DNA from: Amycolatopsis eburnea
GTDB lineage: Bacteria; Actinomycetota; Actinomycetes; Mycobacteriales; Pseudonocardiaceae
DNA: 64,000 nt
Direction of reading: 5' to 3'
Assembly: GCF_003937945.1 (NCBI RefSeq)
Contig: NZ_RSEC01000058.1
Coordinates: forward strand, 1,240,001-1,304,000
This document shows positions 43,060-52,210 of the stretch, one piece after another. A program made the translations under genes and the position numbers. The notes below the pieces were generated by a model. The model saw only the letters and a list, made by a program, of their open reading frames with translations, searched no databases and was not told the origin of the DNA. The first letter of the stretch is position 1. Every line of letters begins with the position of its first letter.

Positions 43060-44535
43060 TCACCCACCGGGGGTCACGCGGACCGATGCCGGCAGCCGTC
43101 GCCAGCCGAGGTCGGCGGGATCGGCCGCGAGGAGGCCGGGGGAGCGGGCGACCAGGATCTTCCGGGCGATCGGCTCGAAGTCCCCGCGGAAGTGCACCGA
43201 GCTCTTCACCACGAGGAGCCGCTGGTCCTCCGGGACGATGCCGACCATCCGGAACAGGTTGCGGTCGAACACCTGGGAGCGCCCGGTCGTCACCGCCACC
43301 CGCACGGACCCGGAGCGCAGGCACGTGGCGGGACCGAGGTCGACCTCGGTGCCGTGCAGCATCGGCCCGTCGAAGCGGCAGCGTCCGTCCGACAGCGCCT
43401 CGACGACGAACCGGCCCCGCACCGGTTCGTCCCCGGGAACCGCGGGATCACCGCCGATCGCGAGGTCCACCGTGGCGCCGATACCCGCCTCGGTGGCCGT
43501 GGCGGCGGCCGCGGGATCGGGGATGAGCCCGAGCGCGAGGGGCTCGTCGGTGCCGGCCGCGAGGAGGGCGCGGAGGAGCCCGGTGGTGCGACCCGAGCCG
43601 CCGGCGCCGGGGTTGTCCTGCGTGTCGGCGATGACGACCGGGCCGGCGCCCTCGGTCTCGAGGCCGGCGGCCACCGCGTCGGAGGGGTCGAGCAGCGCGA
43701 CCCGCCATTTCTGCTCGTCCCGGGTCACTTCGCCGTACAGCCGGTCGACGATCTCCTCGACCGGGCCGGTGCCGTACGCCCACACCACCGGTCCGCAGTC
43801 CGGGATGTCGGCCGCGGGGAACCCGGCGGCGAACGACACCGTCGTGCGGTCTCCGCCGAGGGCTGCCAGACCGCCGTAAACAGACCGGGCGGGCTCCAGG
43901 TCGGTGCATCCCGCGTTGATCGGGATCAGGAACGGCACCCGGCGCCACGCGAGCCGGAGCCGTTCGCCGTCGAGCAGCCGGGCGAGCAGACCGGCGGCCC
44001 GCGCCCCCGTCGCGGCCATGTCGATGTGCGGGTAGGTGCGGTAGCAGACCAGCGCGTCGGCGGCGTCGAACATCCGGGCCGACATGTTGGCGTGCAGGTC
44101 CAGGCTCGCGACCACCGGCACGCCGGGCCCGGCCGCGGCGCGGACCCTGGCCAGCAGCTCGCCCTCGCCGTCGTCGTGGTGCTCGGTGACCATGGCGCCG
44201 TGCAGGTCGAGGTAGACCGCGTCCGGGCGGCTGACGCGCACGGCGTCGACGATCTCGCCGGCGATGCGCTCGAACGTGCCGGTGGTGACCGGCCCGGACG
44301 GGCTGGCGGCCGCCCAGATCACGGGCAGCACCTCCCAGCCGCGGGCCCGGGCCTGCCCGAGGAACCCGCCGACCGGCAGGTTGACCGGCTCCAGTTCGAG
44401 CACTCCGTCGCCACGGCGCAGGGCGGGGAAGCCCTCGCCGTTCGCGAAATTGCCGTACGAAGCCGGTGTGGGCGCGAACGTGTTGGTCTCGTGCTGGAAC
44501 CCGGCGACCAGGATCCTCGGCGTGCCGTCCGTCAT
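43060..44535 (-). CDS. M81-family metallopeptidase (MlrC-like)
   Basis: A 491-residue protein with the MlrC plan: RILVAGFQHETNTFAPTPAS at the N-terminus, DLHGAMVTEHHDDGEGELL, SLDLHANMSARM, CYRTYPHIDM and the C-terminal MLRC region VIADTQDNPGAGGSG. The conserved His and Asp residues in DLHGA and DLHAN are candidate metal ligands. MlrC was described in microcystin breakdown, but actinobacterial members lie with permeases and probably cleave small amides. It overlaps the carrier gene by 4 bases. Confidence 0.93.
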   Translation of the reverse strand: MTDGTPRILVAGFQHETNTFAPTPASYGNFANGEGFPALRRGDGVLELEPVNLPVGGFLGQARARGWEVLPVIWAAASPSGPVTTGTFERIAGEIVDAVRVSRPDAVYLDLHGAMVTEHHDDGEGELLARVRAAAGPGVPVVASLDLHANMSARMFDAADALVCYRTYPHIDMAATGARAAGLLARLLDGERLRLAWRRVPFLIPINAGCTDLEPARSVYGGLAALGGDRTTVSFAAGFPAADIPDCGPVVWAYGTGPVEEIVDRLYGEVTRDEQKWRVALLDPSDAVAAGLETEGAGPVVIADTQDNPGAGGSGRTTGLLRALLAAGTDEPLALGLIPDPAAAATATEAGIGATVDLAIGGDPAVPGDEPVRGRFVVEALSDGRCRFDGPMLHGTEVDLGPATCLRSGSVRVAVTTGRSQVFDRNLFRMVGIVPEDQRLLVVKSSVHFRGDFEPIARKILVARSPGLLAADPADLGWRRLPASVRVTPGG

Positions 44536-45869
44536 CGGGCCACCTCCGCACCGTTCGCGACCGGGGCGGTCCGGCCGGGCTCCGTCCGCACCCGCGTGAC
44601 CGCCAGGGAGACCGCGCCGGCCACGAGCAGCCCGACGAGCGTGAGCAGGCCGGCCTCGGTGCTGCCCGTGGCTTCCTTCACGTAGCCGATCAGCGTGGGG
44701 CTGAAGAACCCGCCGAGCAGGCCGATGCTGTTGATGAACGCGATGCCACCCGCGGCCGCGTCGCCCTTGAGGAAGGTGGCAGGCACGGACCAGAACACGG
44801 TGTAGGCGCCCCACATGCAGGCGGTCGCCACGATCAGGGCGATCATCGAGACGCCGAAGGTCGAGCCGGTGACGGCGGCGACAGCCATGCCCGCCGCGGC
44901 GACGACGGTCGGCACGACCGTGTGCCGTCGGCGCTCGCCCGTGGCGTCGGAGTGCCGGGCCAGCACCCGCATCAGCATCAGCGCGGCCGCGTAGGGCACC
45001 GCGGACCACAGGCCGATCGCGACGACGGACCGGATGCCGTTCTCCGAGAGGATCGTCGGCAGCCAGAAGCTGACGCCGTAAAGGCCGCTGATCAGGCAGA
45101 AGTAGCCGAACGCGAGACCGTAGACCCGCGGGTCGGTGAGCACTTTCCGGAAGCGGTGCTCCCCGCTCTCGTGCGAGCCGGCCAGATCCCGGGCGAGCAG
45201 CGAGCGCTCGCCGGGAGTGAGCCAGCGGGCGTCGCCGGGGCCGTTCGGCAGGACCTTCAGGACGACGAAGGCCAGCACGACGCAGGGCAGCCCCTCGACG
45301 AGGAACATCCACTGCCAGCCCGCCAGGCCGGCGGAACCGTCGAGTCCGCTGATGACCAGCGAGGACACCGGTCCGCCGAGCATGGAGCCCAGCGGGCCGG
45401 GGATCATCAGCACGGACATCGCCGCGCCCATGCGCGCCCGCGGGTACCAGTACGTCAGGTAGAAGATGATGCCCGGCGCGAACCCGGCTTCGAACACCCC
45501 GAGCAGGAAGCGCAGGACGTAGAAGCTGGTCGCGTCGTGCACGAACAGCATGGCCGCCGAGGTGATCCCCCAGAGCAGCATGATGCGGAAAAGCGTTTTG
45601 CGGGTGCCGATCCGGCGCAGCAGCAGGTTGCTGGGCACCTCGAACAGCACGTACCCGAGGAAGAAGATCCCTGCCGCCAGGCCGAAGACCGATTCGCCGA
45701 TGCCGACGTCCTCGGCCATCTGCAGCTTGGCGAAGCCGATGTTGACCCGGTCGATGTACGCGAACAGGTAGCAGATGACGAGCAGCGGCAGGATGCGCCA
45801 CCCGATCCGGCGGTAGAGCTCCGGCGGCGCGACGGTCGGCGGTGCCGCGCCCTCGTTCTCGATGGCCAT
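44532..45869 (-). CDS. MFS transporter, anion:cation symporter (ACS) family
   Basis: A 445-residue carrier with the ACS features ICYLFAYIDRVNIGFAKLQM in segment 1, FFLGYVLFEVPSNLLLRRIG after segment 2, LGVFEAGFAPGIIFYLTYWY in segment 4 and the second-half AAAGGIAFINSIGLLGGFFS. ACS members import organic anions such as glucarate, phthalate or allantoate. ATG 45869 follows GAGGAGTCCGC. It is co-translated with the M81 peptidase, which presumably processes the imported compound, and divergent from a double Lrp gene. Confidence 0.94.
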   Translation of the reverse strand: MAIENEGAAPPTVAPPELYRRIGWRILPLLVICYLFAYIDRVNIGFAKLQMAEDVGIGESVFGLAAGIFFLGYVLFEVPSNLLLRRIGTRKTLFRIMLLWGITSAAMLFVHDATSFYVLRFLLGVFEAGFAPGIIFYLTYWYPRARMGAAMSVLMIPGPLGSMLGGPVSSLVISGLDGSAGLAGWQWMFLVEGLPCVVLAFVVLKVLPNGPGDARWLTPGERSLLARDLAGSHESGEHRFRKVLTDPRVYGLAFGYFCLISGLYGVSFWLPTILSENGIRSVVAIGLWSAVPYAAALMLMRVLARHSDATGERRRHTVVPTVVAAAGMAVAAVTGSTFGVSMIALIVATACMWGAYTVFWSVPATFLKGDAAAGGIAFINSIGLLGGFFSPTLIGYVKEATGSTEAGLLTLVGLLVAGAVSLAVTRVRTEPGRTAPVANGAEVAR

Positions 45870-45996
45870 GCGGACTCCTCGTGGTCGTTCGATTCCCGGT
45901 ACTGTGCGGGAGATCGTTGATCCCGGCGCCGAAAAGGTGGGAAACAGCCGATGATCACCCTGGAAATGTTCGATCGGGACGCTTGGGCGGCCTGAC

Positions 45997-47004
45997 GTGC
46001 TGGACGAGACGGATCTCGCGCTGGTCGACGCCCTGCAGCTCAACCCGCGAGCCAGCTGGTCGAGCCTGGCCGACGCGCTGGAGCTGGCGCCGATCACGCT
46101 GGCGCGGCGCTGGCAGCGGCTGGTCGACGACGGCACGGCTTGGGTGACGGTCGCACTGAGCGACCGGCAGATGCGCGGGGCGATACTGGAACTTTCGTGC
46201 CGGCCGGGCACCGCGCGGGCCGTCGCGCTCGAACTGGCCGAGCTGCCGCACGTGAGCACGGTGGGTGTGACCACCGGCCGGTTCCAGGTGTTCGCCCTGG
46301 TCCTCGCGCCTTCGCTGGCGGCCATCGCCGACGTGCTGGTGCGTTCCCTGCCGGTCCCCGCCGACGTCACGACGCTGCACTCCCACCTCTACAGCGGGCT
46401 GTTCGGCGGTGTGGTGTGGCGGCTGGGCGTGATCAACCGGGTCCGGACCGAGCAGGTGCGGGAACCGGCCGGGCCGCCACCGGAGCGGATCCGCCCGTTC
46501 GGCGAAGGGGATCGGCGGCTGTTCCTGGCACTGGGCCACGACGGGCGGCGTTCCTACCAGGATCTGGCGGCGGAGCTGGGCGTCTCGCCGCAGGCCGTCA
46601 GGCGCCGGCTGGACCGGCTGCACCGCAACGGGGACATCACCTTCCGCTGCGACGTCGCACGCCCGCTCACCGGCTGGGGCACGATGGCGTTCCTGTGGCT
46701 GTCGGTGCCCGACGGCGATCTCCCGGCGGTCGGCCGGGCGCTGGGGGCGCTGCCGGAGACGCGGCACTGCTCGGGGGTGCCGGGGCCGGCGAACCTGGCC
46801 CTGGTCGTCAGCCTGCACTCGCTGGAGCACCTCGACGAGCTGCTGGCGCGCATCGTGCGGGACCACCCGACGGCGGCGGTCGTCGACCGCCGGGTGGTGC
46901 TCCAGCAGGTGAAGGTGCACGGACGCATCGTCGACGAGCTGGGCCGCAGCGTCCGTGTGGTCCCCGTCGACCCCTGGGCGGCGGTCGACCCGATTTCACG
47001 GTGA
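45997..47004 (+). CDS. Lrp/AsnC-family regulator with doubled HTH/ligand domains
   Basis: A 335-residue regulator from GTG 45997. The first half has LALVDALQLNPRASWSSLAD with PITLARRWQRLVDDGTAWV; the second has LFLALGHDGRRSYQDLAAEL with SPQAVRRRLDRLHRNGDITF, each followed by an AsnC-type sensor. It shares this architecture with the gene at 22565-23587; both are divergent from a carrier plus metallo-amidohydrolase module. The 127-base divergent region should hold its operator, but I saw no clear palindrome. Confidence 0.92.
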   Translation: MLDETDLALVDALQLNPRASWSSLADALELAPITLARRWQRLVDDGTAWVTVALSDRQMRGAILELSCRPGTARAVALELAELPHVSTVGVTTGRFQVFALVLAPSLAAIADVLVRSLPVPADVTTLHSHLYSGLFGGVVWRLGVINRVRTEQVREPAGPPPERIRPFGEGDRRLFLALGHDGRRSYQDLAAELGVSPQAVRRRLDRLHRNGDITFRCDVARPLTGWGTMAFLWLSVPDGDLPAVGRALGALPETRHCSGVPGPANLALVVSLHSLEHLDELLARIVRDHPTAAVVDRRVVLQQVKVHGRIVDELGRSVRVVPVDPWAAVDPISR

Positions 47005-47033
47005 GGGCAAGGCAAAGGTGGAGCCGCGCCGAG

Positions 47034-48350
47034 TCATCGGGTCTCGGGCACGCGGACCGCTTGTTCCTGGCCGATCCGGTTGCGGGCCGTCTCCGGGCCC
47101 AGCGCCAGTGCCACGACGGTCAGTGCCGCCATCGCCGCCATATAGACGAGGATGGGCCACCAGTGCCCGGCCCACGCGTACAGCGCGGTGGCGATGAAGG
47201 GGGCCAGGCCGCCGGCCAGGACCGAGCCGACCTCGCGGGAGAACGCGAACCCCGACATGCGGAACTCGGTGTCGAACAGCTCCGCGTACCAAGCGGCCTG
47301 CGGAGCGAGCATCGCCGGGTAGAACACACCGAGCCCGAGCACGAAGGCCAGGATCACCCAACCCACCGAGCGGGTGTCGGTGAGCAGGAAGAACGGGACC
47401 ATCCAGCACACGGAGCCGATGATGCCGATCAGGTAGACGGGCTTGCGCCCGACGCGGTCGGAGAGCAGCCCGCACAGCGGGATCAGCACCGCCTGGACCG
47501 CTGAGGCGATCATGACCGCCCCGAGCCCGAGCGACCGGCCGAGACCCAGCGTCGTGGCCACGTAGGCGACCCCGAAAACCGGGAGCAGGTAGGCGAAGCC
47601 GTTCTCGCCCATGCGGGTGCCGACGACGATGAAGAAGCTGCGCGGGTGCCGGCGGATCGCGGCGAAGATCCCGGCCGACGGGTCCGTCCTGGTGTTCCGG
47701 AAGACCGGCGGCTCCTCGACGGTGCGCCGGATGAGATAGCCGACGACCAGGCACAGCGCGCCGAGCAGGAAAGGCAGCCGCCAGCCCCAGGACGCGAACT
47801 GATCCGCGGGCAGCAACAGGAACAGGGAGAACACGCCGTTGCCGAGCAGGGTCGCGACCGCGTAGCCGAGCGGCGCGGCCGAGCCGGCGAAGCCGCGACG
47901 GTCCGGGCGGGCGTGCTCCACCGACAGCACCACGGCGCCGGCGTACTCGCCGCCGGCGCCGAAACCCTGGACGAGCCGAAGCAGGACCAGCAGGATCGGT
48001 GCCAGGACCCCGACCTGGGCGTAGGTGGGGAGCAGGCCGATCGCGGTGGTGGACGCGCCCATGAGGACGAGGGTCAGCACGAGCATCCGCCGCCGCCCGA
48101 CGCGGTCCCCGAGCCGGCCGAGCACGAGGCCGCCCACCGGCCGGGCGAGGAAGCCGACGGCGTAGGTGGCGAACGCCGCCAGCGTGCCGAGGAGCGGGTC
48201 GTGCGATGGGAAGAACTGCGTGTTCAGCACGATGGCCGCGGCGGTGCCGTAGACGATGAAGTCGTACCACTCCAGCACGGTGCCGACCAGCGCCGCGAGC
48301 GACGCCTTCCGTGACTGTCCCGGCGCGGTGCCGGTGGGTGCTGCGGACAC
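47034..48350 (-). CDS. MFS transporter, MHS family
   Basis: A 438-residue symporter from GTG 48350 with AAGGAG upstream. MHS features: LVGTVLEWYDFIVYGTAAAI, GRLGDRVGRRRMLVL, RLVQGFGAGGEYAGAVVL and GLLSDRVGRKPVYL. It follows the IlvD/Edd-type dehydratase by 31 bases and the FAD oxidoreductase beyond it, all leftward, so the three should form one operon under the divergent GntR gene. It may bring in the hydroxy acid used by those enzymes. Confidence 0.94.
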   Translation of the reverse strand: MSAAPTGTAPGQSRKASLAALVGTVLEWYDFIVYGTAAAIVLNTQFFPSHDPLLGTLAAFATYAVGFLARPVGGLVLGRLGDRVGRRRMLVLTLVLMGASTTAIGLLPTYAQVGVLAPILLVLLRLVQGFGAGGEYAGAVVLSVEHARPDRRGFAGSAAPLGYAVATLLGNGVFSLFLLLPADQFASWGWRLPFLLGALCLVVGYLIRRTVEEPPVFRNTRTDPSAGIFAAIRRHPRSFFIVVGTRMGENGFAYLLPVFGVAYVATTLGLGRSLGLGAVMIASAVQAVLIPLCGLLSDRVGRKPVYLIGIIGSVCWMVPFFLLTDTRSVGWVILAFVLGLGVFYPAMLAPQAAWYAELFDTEFRMSGFAFSREVGSVLAGGLAPFIATALYAWAGHWWPILVYMAAMAALTVVALALGPETARNRIGQEQAVRVPETR

Positions 48351-48381
48351 GGTGTTCTCCTTCGATCAGGGCAGGTTCGCG

Positions 48382-50085
48382 TCAGTGGCCGGCGGGTTTG
48401 GGACGGCGGAGAACGGCTCCCTGCTGGACCGGGCCGACGAGCGCGGCGTACTGCCCGAGCCAGCCCCGTTCTTCGCCGGGGCGGCCGGAGGTGACCGGTT
48501 CCCCGTGCCGGAGCGGGACGGTCTCGATGGTCCGGTCGTCGAGGTCGATGGTGATCGTGTCGCCGGATCGCACGCCCGCGAGCGGGCCGCCGTCGGCGGC
48601 TTCCGGCATGACCTGGCCGACGACCAGCCCGTGGTTGAGGCCGGACAGTTCGCCGTCGGTCACCACCGCGACCTTGCCGCCCAGGCCGGCGCCGTTGAGG
48701 GCGGCGACGAAGCTCGCCGCGAAGACCGTGCCGGGTCCGCCGCGCGGTCCCATCCCGCGCAGCACGATCACGCTTCCTTCGGCGATGTCGCCGGTGCCCA
48801 GCGCGGCGATCGCGGCGTCCTCGCCCGCGAACACCTCGGCGGGGCCGGTGAACCGGCGCCGGGCGTTCCCGGCGCCCGCGACCTTGACCACCGACCCGTC
48901 GGGCGCCAGCGAGCCACGCAGGATCAGCAATCCCGGTTCCGGGCGCACCGGGTCGTCGAGCCGGCGCAGTACGGTTCCGTCCGCCTCCGGGGCGTCGCCG
49001 GAAAGCTCGGCCACGGTTCGCCCGCTGACCGTCAGCGCGTCACCGTGCAGCTGGGGCAGCAGGGTCCGCAGCACGGCCCGGACGCCGCCCACGCGTTCGA
49101 GGTCCCACACCTGGTCCGTCCCGTTCGGACGGATGGCCGCCAGCTGCGCCGTGTCCTTGCCCAGCTGCTCGAACAGCGCCACGACGTCGAGGTCCAGATC
49201 CGCCTCGCTGGCCACGGCCGCCAGGTGGCGGACGCAGTTGACCGAGCCGCCGAGCGCCATCGCCACCCGGACGCCGTTCTCGATGGCCTGCGCCGTGAGG
49301 ATCTTCCGCGCGGTCAGCCCCTCGGCGACCATCGCGACGATCCGGCGGCCGGCGTCGGCCGCCAGTGCGCGCATCCGGTCGGAGTTCGCGCGGATCGGCG
49401 CCGCTCCGGGCAGGGTCATGCCCATCGCCTCGGCCAGGACGTGCATGGTGTTGGCGGTCGCGAGCCCGGCGCACACCCCGGGCCCCTGGATCGCCGAGTC
49501 GGCCAGCTCGCCGAGTTGCCCGACGGTCATGGTGCCGGCTTGCACGGCGCCGACCGATTCGTAGACGGTGTCGATGTCGACCGAGCAACCGCCGTAGTGG
49601 CCACCGCGCTGGTAGCCGCCGGGCACGATGATCGAGGGCAGGTCCAGCCGGGCCGAGGCCATCAGGTGCGCGGGCGTGGTCTTGTCGCACGAGGAAAGGC
49701 AGACCATGCCGTCCAGGACGGCGCCCTCCACCGCGGCCTCGACGTCGTTGACGATGAGGTCGCGGGTGGGCATCAGGTAGCGGGCCTTCCGGCCGGCACT
49801 GGTCACGAAGTCCAGCGGCGCGGTGGTCCGGATTTCGAACGGCAGTCCGCCCGCTTCCCACACCGCTTCGGCGACGATTTCGGCGATCCCGTCGAGGTGG
49901 GAAAAGCAGATGCCGAGTTTCGAGGAGGTGTTGACGATCGCGATCTTGGGGCGTCCCTGGTCTTCCGGGGCGAGGCCCAGCGCGGTCCACTGGGCGCGGC
50001 GGACGGCCCAGCGGGTGCTGCCGGGGGTGAACTCGCTGCGCAGCGCGCCCGGGCGCACGGGCTCGTAGTCGGGGAGGCCGGTCAC
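48382..50085 (-). CDS. IlvD/Edd-family dehydratase (dihydroxy-acid or sugar-acid dehydratase)
   Basis: A 567-residue iron-sulfur dehydratase. Family motifs: VNTSSKLGICFSHLDGIAE, CLSSCDKTTPAHLMA (cluster cysteine), GGHYGGCSVD (second cysteine) and the C-terminal VVTDGELSGLNHGLVVGQV with the catalytic serine region. It is not the housekeeping IlvD in context: the neighbours are an MHS carrier and an FAD oxidoreductase with a GntR regulator, which suggests a sugar-acid or hydroxy-acid dehydratase. GTG start with AAAGGA upstream. Confidence 0.92.
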   Translation of the reverse strand: MTGLPDYEPVRPGALRSEFTPGSTRWAVRRAQWTALGLAPEDQGRPKIAIVNTSSKLGICFSHLDGIAEIVAEAVWEAGGLPFEIRTTAPLDFVTSAGRKARYLMPTRDLIVNDVEAAVEGAVLDGMVCLSSCDKTTPAHLMASARLDLPSIIVPGGYQRGGHYGGCSVDIDTVYESVGAVQAGTMTVGQLGELADSAIQGPGVCAGLATANTMHVLAEAMGMTLPGAAPIRANSDRMRALAADAGRRIVAMVAEGLTARKILTAQAIENGVRVAMALGGSVNCVRHLAAVASEADLDLDVVALFEQLGKDTAQLAAIRPNGTDQVWDLERVGGVRAVLRTLLPQLHGDALTVSGRTVAELSGDAPEADGTVLRRLDDPVRPEPGLLILRGSLAPDGSVVKVAGAGNARRRFTGPAEVFAGEDAAIAALGTGDIAEGSVIVLRGMGPRGGPGTVFAASFVAALNGAGLGGKVAVVTDGELSGLNHGLVVGQVMPEAADGGPLAGVRSGDTITIDLDDRTIETVPLRHGEPVTSGRPGEERGWLGQYAALVGPVQQGAVLRRPKPAGH

Positions 50086-50112
50086 GGCGGTGGTCCTTTC
50101 GCGGATGTCGGG

Positions 50113-51480
50113 TCAGAGACTGCTGCCGGCGGCGTGCATCGCCGCTCGGACGTCGGCGCCGGACACCGACCGGTACGGCAGGTCTTCCCGCAGCGACAGC
50201 AAAGTCGCCGCGGCGGCCGCGTGGCCGTACTCGAAGCACTGGGCGGTGACCCGGGCCGACGCGAGGGCCTCGTGCTCCGCCCCCAGGCAGCGCCCGGCCA
50301 CGATGATGTTTTCGCCGGTCCGCGGCACCAGGGCGAGGTAGGGGACCTCGTAGAAGTCGTCCAGCAGCCAGCGCAGCTCCGGCCGGTCGCCGGAGTGCAG
50401 CTCGATGGGCCACGGTGACCGGACGATCCCGTCGGCCCGCTTGCGGCAGGCGAGGACGTCGGCGTTGGTGAGTTCCTCGACCGCCTCGATGCTGCGGGTC
50501 TGCCGGATGCCCACTTCGACGCCGGTGTCGACGACGAACGAGCCGGCGCAGCCCGGCACCCGCTGCCGCAGGAACCGGGCGTAGTCCCGGACCTGGCGCC
50601 GTCCGTCGATCTCGGCCTCGGTGAAGTCTTCGGGGTCGACCACGTTCAGCATCCGCCCGTCGCGGCCGACCAGGCGGGTCGCGTTCACGAGCAGCTCGCC
50701 GGGCCGGGTCGTGTGGAACAGCCAGACGTGCGACCGGGGGAGGCCGAGGCCGTCCGCGCGGGCGGACTCGATGGCGGAGCTGACCCACGGCGGGCAGATC
50801 GTGTCTTCTCCGTAGGCTTCGCGGAACGCCGGCAGGTCGACGTTGCCGAGCCGGAAGAACATGGTGGGGTTCTGGATCCGGCCACCGTCCCCGAACCGCG
50901 TGGCGTGCCCGGCACGGGCGACGACCGCGGCGTCCCCGGACGCGTCGATGGTGCGCGCGGCCCGGATCACCGACCGGCCGGCATTGGATTCGACCACGAC
51001 GCCCGCGTGCCGCCCCTGCTCGACGAGGACTCCGGTGACCGCGGTGTGGAGCAGGATCCGCACGCCCGCGCGTTCGAGGAAGTCGTCGGCGACCTCGCGC
51101 CAGACCAGCGGATCGTGCGCGACCGTCCAGGTCTTCCCGTACTTCTGGGGGCCGGTGACGCCGCCGCGCTCGGCGAGGCCTTCGCGGAAGCGCTCGGTGA
51201 ACCCGTGCACCACCTGCTTCGGTCCGCCCGATTCCGTGGCGAGGTAGAGGCCGCAGATCGTGCCGGACATCCCGGCCACCGCCGCACCGCCGAAGAAGCC
51301 GTACCGCTCGACGATCACCACGGACAGCCCGCCTTCGGCGCACACGGTCGCGGCGGCCACGCCCGCGGCTCCGCCACCGACGACGACCACGTCGACGTCG
51401 GCGAGCACGGGAAGCTGCGCCGCGTCCGACGCGGCGGCGGCCAGGCGCCAGCCGGGGAACTCGACCGACATATCACTCAT
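50113..51480 (-). CDS. FAD-dependent oxidoreductase (FAD_oxidored family)
   Basis: A 455-residue flavoprotein with VDVVVVGGGAAGVAAATVCA near residue 27, VIVERYGFFGGAAVAGMSGT, the middle ARTIDASGDAAVVARAG and C-terminal GENIIVAGRCLGAEHEALAS. This matches the FAD-dependent oxidoreductase group often found with sugar-acid or dicarboxylate genes. ATG 51480 (MSDMSVEF) was chosen; ATG 51471 is also possible. The gene is 27 bases from the dehydratase and divergent from GntR with 49 bases between starts. Confidence 0.9.
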   Translation of the reverse strand: MSDMSVEFPGWRLAAAASDAAQLPVLADVDVVVVGGGAAGVAAATVCAEGGLSVVIVERYGFFGGAAVAGMSGTICGLYLATESGGPKQVVHGFTERFREGLAERGGVTGPQKYGKTWTVAHDPLVWREVADDFLERAGVRILLHTAVTGVLVEQGRHAGVVVESNAGRSVIRAARTIDASGDAAVVARAGHATRFGDGGRIQNPTMFFRLGNVDLPAFREAYGEDTICPPWVSSAIESARADGLGLPRSHVWLFHTTRPGELLVNATRLVGRDGRMLNVVDPEDFTEAEIDGRRQVRDYARFLRQRVPGCAGSFVVDTGVEVGIRQTRSIEAVEELTNADVLACRKRADGIVRSPWPIELHSGDRPELRWLLDDFYEVPYLALVPRTGENIIVAGRCLGAEHEALASARVTAQCFEYGHAAAAATLLSLREDLPYRSVSGADVRAAMHAAGSSL

Positions 51481-51529
51481 ATATTGGTTGTACATGGCGC
51501 CGGCGGGTGATGTCCAGCCCCGCCGCGGG

Positions 51530-52207
51530 ATGAGCGATGATGAGCGGGTGACAGAACAGGTCAACAAGGCCGAACAGGTCTACACCCTGCTCGAGGACAT
51601 GATCACCTTCCAGGACCTGGCACCGGGTGAGGCCGTCTCCGAGGCCGGGTTGATGGCCCGCACCGGCTTCGGCCGCACGCCCGTGCGCGAAGCGCTGCAG
51701 CGGCTCGCCCGGGAGCGCATGGTCGAGATCCACCCGCACCGCGGGGTGTTCGTCGCCGCGGTGTCCGTCGAAGCGCACTTCCGGCTGCTCGAACTGCGCC
51801 GCGGCCTGGAAGAGATGGCGGCGCGGTTCGCGACCTACCGCGCCCAGACCGGCCAGAAGGAGCAGATGCTCGCGCTCGTCGCCGAGCTGGAAGCGTTCGA
51901 AGGCGCCGATGTCCGGCAGTTCGCCACGCTGCTCAAGCGGTCGCACGCCCTGGTCGTCGAAGCCACGCAGAACGAGTACCTCGAACTGGCGATGGCGCCC
52001 CTGCAGTCGCTGTCACGGCGGTTCTGGTTCGCCCACCTGCCCGATGTGGCCGAGGACCTGCGAACCGCGGCCCGGCTGCACGGCGACCTGCTGCGAGCGA
52101 TCGCCCACGGCGACGAAACGGCCGCGGTCGCCGCGGTCCTCGCCCTGAACGACTACCTGACCGACCTCACCTACGCCGCGCTCGGCCGGCCGGAGTCGCG
52201 TACGTAA
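51530..52207 (+). CDS. GntR-family regulator with FCD domain
   Basis: A 225-residue FadR-subfamily regulator. The winged helix-turn-helix is EAGLMARTGFGRTPVREALQ with RLARERMVEIHPHRGVFVAA; the FCD effector domain follows with LLELRRGLEEMAARFATYR, RSHALVVEATQNEYL and a late HGDLLRAIAHGDETAA. GTG 51548 is an alternative start. It is divergent from the FAD-oxidoreductase, dehydratase and carrier genes and is their likely repressor. The AT-rich block TGTACAACCAATATATG between them is a candidate binding site. Confidence 0.93.
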   Translation: MSDDERVTEQVNKAEQVYTLLEDMITFQDLAPGEAVSEAGLMARTGFGRTPVREALQRLARERMVEIHPHRGVFVAAVSVEAHFRLLELRRGLEEMAARFATYRAQTGQKEQMLALVAELEAFEGADVRQFATLLKRSHALVVEATQNEYLELAMAPLQSLSRRFWFAHLPDVAEDLRTAARLHGDLLRAIAHGDETAAVAAVLALNDYLTDLTYAALGRPESRT

Positions 52208-52210
52208 GCG

